Of a stretch of 64,000 nt of DNA, positions 56,101 through 64,000 are shown one piece after another (positions within the stretch are counted from its first letter, which is position 1; every line of letters starts with the position of its first letter). Below the pieces are notes generated by a model. That model was given only the letters and a program-made list of their open reading frames with translations, made no database searches and was not told the DNA's origin. The stretch comes from Chrysopilus asiliformis (lineage: Eukaryota > Arthropoda > Insecta > Diptera > Rhagionidae), in NCBI GenBank assembly GCA_964034945.1, contig OZ035960.1, forward strand, positions 51,091,706 through 51,155,705, in the 5' to 3' direction. The translations under genes and the position numbers were made by a program.

Positions 56101-59100
56101 CGTGCCGTATTTAGGCACCGTATCGTAATTAGGCACCGTGCCGTATTTAGGCACCCTGCCGTATTTAGGCACCGTGCCGTATTTAGGCACCGTGCCTTAA
56201 TTAGGCACCGTGCCGTATTTAGGCACCGTGCCGTAATTATGCACCGTGCCGTATTTAGGCACCGTGCCGTGCCGTATTTAGGCTCCGTGCCTTATTTAGG
56301 CACCGTGCCGTATTAATGCACCGTGTCGTATTTAGGCACCGTGCCGTATTTAGGCACCGTGCTGTAATTAGGCACCGTGCCGTATTTAGGCACCGTGCCG
56401 TATTTAGGCACCGTGCCGTAATTAGGCACCGTGCCGTATTTAGGCACCGTGCTGTATTTAGGCACCGTGCCGTATTTAGGCACCGTGCCGTATTTAGGCA
56501 CCGTGCCGTAATTAGGCACCGTGCCGTAATTAGGCACCGTGCCGTAATTAGGCACCGTGCCGTAATTAGGCACCGTGCCGTATTTAGGCACCGTGCCGTA
56601 TTTAGGCACCGTGCCGTATTTATGCACCGTGCCGTAATTAGGCACCGTGCCGTATTTGCCGTAATTAGGCACCGTGCCGTAATTAGGCACCGTGCCATAA
56701 TTACGCACCGTGCCGTATTTAGGCACCGTGCCGTATTTAGGCACCGTGCCGTAATTAGGTACCGTGCGGTAATTAGGCACCGTGCCGTATTTAGGCACCG
56801 TGCCGTATTTAGGCACCGTGCCGTGTTTAGGCACCGTGCCATATTTAGGCACCGTGCCGTATTTAGGCACCGTGCCGTAATTAGGCACCGTGCCGTATTT
56901 AGGCACCGTGCCGTAATTAGGCACCGTGCCGTATTTAGGCACCGTGCCGTAATTAGGCACCGTGCCGGAATTAGGCACCGTGCCGTAATTAGGCACCGTG
57001 CCGTATTTAGGCACCGTGCCGTATTTAGGCACCGTGCCGTATTTAGGCACCGTGCCGTATTCAGGCACCGTGCCGTAATTAGGCACCGTCCCGTATTTAG
57101 GCTCCGTGCCGTATTTAGGCACCGTGCCGTATTTAGGCACCGTGCCGTATTTAGGCACCGTGCCGTAATTAGGCACCGTGCCGTATTTAGGCTCCGTGCC
57201 TTATTTAGGCACCGTGCCGTATTAAGTCACCGTGTCGTATTTAGGCACCGTGCCGTATTTAGGCACCGTGCCGTATTTAGGCACCGTGCCGTAATTAGGC
57301 ACCGTGCCGTAATTAGGAACCGTGCCGTAATTAGGCACCGTGCCGTATTTAGGCACCGTGCCGTATTTAGGCACCGTGCCGTATTTAGGCGCCGTGCCGT
57401 AATTAGGCACCGTGCCGTATTTAGGCACCGTGCCGTATTTAGGCACCGTGCCGTATTTAGGCACCGTGCCGTATTTAGGCGCCGTGCCGTAATTAGGCAC
57501 CGTGCCGTATTTAGGCTCCGTGCCGTATTTAGGCGCCGTGCCGTAATTAGGCACCGTGCCGTATTTAGGCTCCGTGCCGTATTTAGGCACCGTGCCATAA
57601 TTAGGCACCGTGCCGTAATTAGGCACCGTGCCGTATTTAGGCACCGTGCCGTATTTAGGCACCGTGCCGTATTTAGGCATCGTGCCGTATTTGCGATAAT
57701 TAGGCACCGTGCCGTAATTGGTACCGTGCCGTATTTAGGCACCGTGCCGTATTTAGGCACCGTGCCGTAATTAGGCACCGTGCCGTAATTAGGCACCGTG
57801 CCGTAATTAGGCACCGTGCCATATTTAGGCACCGTGCCGTACCGTGCCGTATTTAGGCATCGTGCCGTATTTAGGCACCGTGCCGTATTAAGGCACCGTG
57901 CCGTAATTAGGGAGCGTGCCGTATTTAGGCACCGTGCCGTGTTTAGGCACCGTGCCATATTTAGGCACCGTGCCGTATTTAGGCACCGTGCCGTAATTAG
58001 GCACCGTGCCGTATTTAGGCACCGTGCCGTAATTAGGCACCGTGCCGTATTTAGGCACCGTGCCGTATTAAGGCACCGTGCCGTAATTAGGAACCGTGCC
58101 GTAATTAGGCACCGTGCCGTATTTAGCCACCGTGCCGTATTTAGGCACCGTGCCGTATTTAGGCACCGTGCCGTAATTAGGCACCGTGCCGTATTTAGGC
58201 ACCGTGCCGTATTTAGGCACCGTGCCGTAATTAGGCACCGTGCCGTAATTAGGCACCGTGCCATAATTAGGCACCGTGCCGTATTTAGGCACCGTGCCGT
58301 ATTTAGGCACCATACCATAATTAGGCACCGTGCCGTATTTAGGCACCGTGCCGTATTTAGGCACCGTGCCGTAATTAGGAACCGTGCCGTAATTAGGCAC
58401 CGTGCCGTATTTAGGCACCGTGCCGTATTTAGGCACCGTGCCGTAATTAGGCACCGTGCCGTATTTAGGCACCGTGCCGTAATTAGGCACCGTGCCGTAT
58501 TTAGGCACCGTGCCGTATTTAGGCACCGTGCCGTAATTAGGCACCGTGCCGTAATTAGGCACCGTGCCATAATTAGGCACCGTGCCGTATTTAGGCACCG
58601 TGCCGTATTTAGGCACCGTATCGTAATTAGGCACCGTGCCGTATTTAGGCACCGTGCCGTATTTAGGCACCGTGCCGTATTTAGGCACCGTGCCTTAATT
58701 AGGCACCGTGCCGTATTTAGGCACCGTGCCGTAATTATGCACCGTGCCGTATTTAGGCACCGTGCCGTGCCGTATTTAGGATCCGTGCCTTATTTAGGCA
58801 CCGTGCCGTATTAATGCACCGTGTCGTATTTAGGCACCGTGCCGTATTTAGGCACCGTGCTGTAATTAGGCACCGTGCCGTATTTAGGCACCGTGCCGTA
58901 TTTAGGCACCGTGCCGTAATTAGGCACCGTGCCGTATTTAGGAACCGTGCTGTATTTAGGCACCGTGCCGTATTTAGGCACCGTGCCGTATTTAGGCACC
59001 GTGCCGTAATTAGGCACCGTGCCGTAATTAGGCACCGTGCCGTAATTAGGCACCGTGCCGTAATTAGGCACCGTGCCGTATTTAGGCACCGTGCCGTATT

Positions 59101-62100
59101 TATGCACCGTGCCGTAATTAGGCACCGTGCCGTATTTGCCGTAATTAGGCACCGTGCCGTAATTAGGCACCGTGCCATAATTACGCACCGTGCCGTATTT
59201 AGGCACCGTGCCGTATTTAGGCACCGTGCCGTATTTAGGCACCGTGCCGTAATTAGGTACCGTGCGGTAATTAGGCACCGTGCCGTAATTAGGCACCGTG
59301 CCATATTTAGGCACCGTGCCGTACCGTGCCGTATTTAGGCATCGTGCCGTATTTAGGCACCGTGCCGTATTAAGGCACCGTGCCGTAATTAGGGAGCGTG
59401 CCGTATTTAGGCACCGTGCCGTGTTTAGGCACCGTGCCATATTTAGGCACCGTGCCGTATTTAGGCACCGTGCCGTAATTAGGCACCGTGCCGTATTTAG
59501 GCACCGTGCCGTAATTAGGCACCGTGCCGTATTTAGGCACCGTGCCGTATTTAGGCACCGTGCCGTAATTAGGCACCGTGCCGTAATTAGCAACCGTGCC
59601 GTAATTAGGCACCGTGCCGTATTTAGGCACCGTGCCGTATTTAGGCACCGTGCCGTATTTAGGCACCGTGCCGTAATTAGGCACCGTGCCGTAATTAGGC
59701 ACCGTGCCGTATTTAGGCACCGTGCCGTATTTAGGCACCGTGCCGTAATTAGGCACCGTGCCGTAATTAGGCACCGTGCCATAATTAGGCACCGTGCCGT
59801 ATTTAGGCACCGTGCCGTATTTAGGCACCGTATCGTAATTAGGCACCGTGCCGTGCCGTATTTAGGCTCCGTGCCTTATTTAGGCACCGTGCCGTATTAA
59901 TGCACCGTGTCGTATTTAGGCACCGTGCCGTATTTAGGCACCGTGCTGTAATTAGGCACCGTGCCGTATTTAGGCACCGTGCCGTATTTAGGCACCGTGC
60001 CGTAATTAGGCACCGTGCCGTATTTAGGCACCGTGCTGTATTTAGGCACCGTGCCGTATTTAGGCACCGTGCCGTATTTAGGCACCGTGCCGTAATTAGG
60101 CACCGTGCCGTAATTAGGCACCGTGCCGTAATTAGGCACCGTGCCGTAATTAGGCACCGTGCCGTATTTAGGCACCGTGCCGTATTTAGGCACCGTGCCG
60201 TATTTATGCACCGTGCCGTAATTAGGCACCGTGCCGTATTTGCCGTAATCAGGCACCGTGCCGTAATTAGGCACCGTGCCATAATTACGCACCGTTCCGT
60301 ATTTAGGCACCGTGCCGTATTTAGGCACCGTGCCGTAATTAGGTACCGTGCGGTAATTAGGCACCGTGCCGTATTTAGGCACCGTGCCGTATTTAGGCAC
60401 CGTGCCGTGTTTAGGCACCGTGCCGTATTTAGGCACCGTGCCGTAATTAGGCACCGTGCCGTATTTAGGCACCGTGCCGTAATTAGACACCGTGCCGTAT
60501 TTAGGCACCGTGCCGTAATTAGGCACCGTGCCGGAATTAGGCACCGTGCCGTAATTAGGCACCGTGCCGTATTTAGGCACCGTGCCGTATTTAGGCACCG
60601 TGCCGTATTTAGGCACCGTGCCGTATTTAGGCACCGTGCCGTATTCAGGCACCGTGCCGTAATTAGGCACCGTGCCGTATTTAGGTTCCGTGCCGTATTT
60701 AGGCACCGTGCCGTATTTAGGCACCGTGCCGTAATTAGGCACCGTGCCGTATTTAGGCTCCGTGCCTTATTTAGGCACCGTGCCGTATTAAGTCACCGTG
60801 TCGTATTTAGGCACCGTGCCGTATTTAGGCACCGTGCCGTATTTAGGCACCGTGCCGTAATTAGGCACCGTGCCGTAATTAGGAACCGTGCCGTAATTAG
60901 GAACCGTGCCGTATTTAGGCACCGTGCCGTATTTAGGCACCATGCCGTATTTAGGCAAAGTGCCGTATTTAGGCACCGTGCCGTAATTAGGCACCGTGCC
61001 GTATTTAGGCACCGTGCCGTAATTAGGCACCGTGCCGTAATTAGGCACCGTGCCGTAATTAGGCACCGTGCCGTATTTAGGCACCGTGCCGTATTTAGGC
61101 ACCGTGTCGTAATTAGGCACCGTGCCGTAATTAGGCACCGTGCCGTAATTAGGCACCGTGCCGTAATTAGGCACCGTGCCGTAATTAGGCACCGTGCCGT
61201 ATTTAGGCACCGTGCCGAATTTAGGCACCGTGCCGTAATTAGGCACCGTGCCGTATTTAGGCACCGTGCCGTATTTAGGCACCGTGCCGTATTTAGGCAC
61301 CGTGCCGTATTTAGGCACCGTGCCGTAATTAGGCACCGTGCCATAATTACGCACCGTGCCGTATTTAGGCACCGTGCGGTAATTAGGCACCGTGCCGTAT
61401 TTAGGGAGCGTGCCGTATTTAGGCACCGTGCCGTGTTTTGGGCACCGTGCCATATTTAGGCACCGTGCCGTATTTAGGCACCGTGCCGTAATTAGGCACC
61501 GTGCCGTATTTAGGCACCGTGCCGTATTTAGGCACCGTGCCGTATTTAGGCACCGTGCCGTATTTAGGCGCCGTGCCGTAATTAGGCACCGTGCCGTATT
61601 TAGGCTCCGTGCCTTATTTAGGCACCGTGCCGTATTAAGTCACCGTGCCGTATTTAGGCACCGTGCCGTATTTAGGCACCGTGCCGTGTTTAGGCACCGT
61701 GCCATATTTAGGCACCGTGCCGTATTTAGGCACCGTGCCGTAATTAGGCACCGTGCCGTATTTAGGCACCGTGCCGTAATTAGACACCGTGCCGTATTTA
61801 GGCACCGTGCCGTAATTAGGCACCGTGCCGGAATTAGGCACCGTGCCGTAATTAGGCACCGTGCCGTATTTAGGCACCGTGCCGTATTTAGGCACCGTGC
61901 CGTATTTAGGCACCGTGCCGTATTCAGGCACCGTGCCGTAATTAGGCACCGTGCCGTATTTAGGCTCCGTGCCGTATTTAGGCACCGTGCCGTATTTAGG
62001 CACCGTGCCGTATTTAGGCACCGTGCCGTAATTAGGCACCGTGCCGTATTTAGGCTCCGTGCCGTATTAAGTCACCGTGTCGTATTTAGGCACCGTGCCG

Positions 62101-64000
62101 TATTTAGGCACCGTGCCGTATTTAGGCACCGTGCCGTAATTAGGCACCGTGCCGTAATTAGGAACCGTGCCGTAATTAGGAACCGTGCCGTATTTAGGCA
62201 CCGTGCCGTATTTAGGCACCATGCCGTATTTAGGCAAAGTGCCGTATTTAGGCACCGTGCCGTAATTAGGCACCGTGCCGTATTTAGGCACCGTGCCGTA
62301 ATTAGGCACCGTGCCGTAATTAGGCACCGTGCCGTAATTAGGCACCGTGCCGTATTTAGGCACCGTGCCGTATTTAGGCACCGTGTCGTAATTAGGCACC
62401 GTGCCGTAATTAGGCACCGTGCCGTAATTAGGCACCGTGCCGTAATTAGGCACCGTGCCGTAATTAGGCACCGTGCCGTATTTAGGCACCGTGCCGAATT
62501 TAGGCATCGTGCCGTAATTAGGCACCGTGCCGTATTTAGGCACCGTGCCGTATTTAGGCACCGTGCCGTATTTAGGCACCGTGCCGTATTTAGGCACCGT
62601 GCCGTAATTAGGCACCGTGCCATAATTACGCACCGTGCCGTATTTAGGCACCGTGCGGTAATTAGGCACCGTGCCGTATTTAGGGAGCGTGCCGTATTTA
62701 GGCACCGTGCCGTGTTTTGGGCACCGTGCCATATTTAGGCACCGTGCCGTATTTAGGCACCGTGCCGTAATTAGGCACCGTGCCGTATTTAGGCACCGTG
62801 CCGTATTTAGGCACCGTGCCGTATTTAGGCACCGTGCCGTATTTAGGCACCGTGCCGTATTTAGGCGCCGTGCCGTAATTAGGCACCGTGCCGTATTTAG
62901 GCTCCGTGCCTTATTTAGGCACCGTGCCGTATTAAGTCACCGTGTCGTATTTAGGCACCGTGCCGTAATTAGGCACCGTGCCGTATTTAGGCTCCGTGCC
63001 GTATTTAGGCACCGTGCCGTATTTAGGCACCGTGCCGTATTTAGGCACCGTGCCGTATTTAGGCACCGTGCCGTAATTAGGCACCGTGCCGTATTTAGGC
63101 ACCGTGCCGTATTTAGGCACCGTGCCGAATTTAGGCACCGTGCCGTAATTAGGCACCGTGCCGTATTTAGGCACCGTGCCGTATTTAGGCACCGTGCCGT
63201 ATTTAGGCACCGTGCCGTATTTAGGGAGCGTGCCGTATTTAGGCACCGTGCCGTGTTTTGGGCACCGTGCCATATTTAGGCACCGTGCCGTAATTAGGCA
63301 CCGTGCCGTAATTAGGCACCGTGCCGTATTTAGGCACCGTGCCGTATTTAGGCACCGTGCCGTAATTAGGCACCGTGCCGGAATTAGGCACCGTGCCGGA
63401 ATTAGGCACCGTGCCGTAATTAGGCACCGTGCCGTATTTAGGCACCGTGCCGTATTTAGGCACCGTGCCGTATTCAGGCACCGTGCCGTAATTAGGCACC
63501 GTGCCGTATTTAGGCACCGTGCCGTATTTAGGCACCGTGCCGTAATTAGGCACCGTGCCGTAATTAGGCACCGTGCCATAATTAGGCACCGTGCCGTATT
63601 TAGGCACCGTGCCGTATTTAGGCACCATACCATAATTAGGCACCGTGCCGTATTTAGGCACCGTGCCGTATTTAGGCACCGTGCCGTACCGTGCCGTGCC
63701 GTATTTAGGCACCGTGCTGTAATTAGGCACCGTGCCGTATTTAGGCACCGTGCCGTATTTAGGCACCGTGCCGTATTCAGGGAGCGTGCCGTATTTAGGC
63801 ACCGTGCCGTATTTAGGCACCGTGCCGTATTTAGGCACCGTGCCGTAATTAATCACCGTGCCGTATTCAGGGAGCGTGCCGTATTTAGGCACCGTGCCGT
63901 ATTTAGGCACCGTGCCGTAATTAGGAACCGTGCCGTAATTAGGCACCGTGCCGTATTTAGGCACCGTGCCGTATTTAGGCACCGTGCCGTAATTAGGCAC
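47150..64000 (+). repeat. Higher-order repeat domain of the 18-bp satellite
   Basis: Rare variants recur in blocks. Two CCGTGCCGTA cores only 10 bp apart are at 50700, 51960, 52987, 54919, 55289, 57841, 59323 and 63688. GTGTTTTGGGCACC is at 50185, 52382, 61433, 62712 and 63253. CGTATTAAGTCACCGTG is at 47183, 47561, 49752, 57218, 60784, 61631, 62063 and 62928. GCCGTGCCGTATTTAGG is at 53964, 56266, 58764 and 59850, and GTATTTGCCGTAAT at 54728, 56652, 59132 and 60236. Many spacings repeat exactly (378, 977, 1279, 386 and 191 bp). Positions refer to the first base of each landmark, or for the first landmark the junction. Confidence 0.85.
60784..62910 (+). repeat. Direct duplication of a 1,279-bp satellite block
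   Basis: The segment starting at CGTATTAAGTCACCGTG 60784 is repeated from 62063 with the same order of rare variants (for example GGCAAAGTGCCG at 60956 and 62235; GTGTTTTGGG at 61433 and 62712) and only scattered differences over about 800 bp or more. The offset is 71 units plus 1 bp. Confidence 0.85.

Larger units (their letters stand above)
42174..64000 (+). repeat. 18-bp satellite array, over 21.8 kb, continuing beyond the window
   Basis: Tandem copies of TTAGGCACCGTGCCGTAT, about 1,200 units, uninterrupted to the last base. The main variants change one base after GTA (GTATTTAGG, GTAATTAGG and, mostly before 46 kb, GTAACTAGG); others are CCATA for CCGTA, CTCCGTG for CACCGTG and ACCATACCATA. 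Each unit holds the 11-bp dyad GGCAC-C-GTGCC and two CpG sites. A 9-bp-short junction GTATTTGCCATAATTAGG occurs at 42288, 42547, 42770 and 42798. Because 18 is divisible by 3, frames stay open for up to 1,362 codons on both strands (FRHRAV, GTVPKY and TARCLN repeats); I see no reason to call any a gene. Confidence 0.97.

Noticed and set aside
42174..64000. CRISPR-like array
   Set aside because: There are no distinct spacers; units are contiguous near-identical 18-mers in a eukaryotic genome.

Overview
The window is a gene-poor, repeat-rich piece of an AT-rich eukaryotic nuclear genome, almost certainly an insect and most likely a fly (Diptera). The reasons are a PCNA gene and a glia maturation factor gene whose reconstructed proteins closely resemble their fly orthologues, a zinc-finger gene with the arthropod ZAD domain, spliced genes with GT/AG introns, and a mobile-element load of Penelope, mariner, hAT and PIF/Harbinger-like elements. 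Placement within Diptera is a guess.

Positions 1-42159 hold four host genes in a sea of transposons. They are the first coding exon of a tubulin glycylase-like TTLL gene (minus strand, 4990-6526), a ZAD/C2H2 zinc-finger factor in five exons (plus, 19956-21353), glia maturation factor in four exons (minus, 22806-23666) and PCNA in two exons (plus, 26348-27192). The genes show no functional linkage; they are ordinary neighbours separated by repeats. Around them I can delimit, with both ends and usually the target-site duplication (TSD), two Penelope-like elements, a deleted mariner, several non-LTR retrotransposon fragments, three hAT-like elements, and about ten families of short inverted-repeat elements, most flanked by 3-bp TAA/TTA/TAT duplications as in PIF/Harbinger. 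Several are nested, so relative ages can be read.

From 42174 to the last base the window is one tandem array of an 18-bp unit (TTAGGCACCGTGCCGTAT and variants), over 21.8 kb or roughly 1,200 copies, running off the right edge. It starts 15 bp beyond the end of a dispersed repeat. Its right half carries higher-order structure: rare junction variants recur in a fixed order at block spacings of about 0.5-2.5 kb, and one 1,279-bp block is directly duplicated. Because 18 is a multiple of three, very long open frames appear on both strands; I regard them as artefacts.

The most noteworthy items are the satellite and its block structure, and two Penelope-like insertions that hit the same dispersed repeat within about 50 bp, with reconstructable empty sites. 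One of these has perfect 103-bp inverted ends around a GIY-YIG-only gene fragment.
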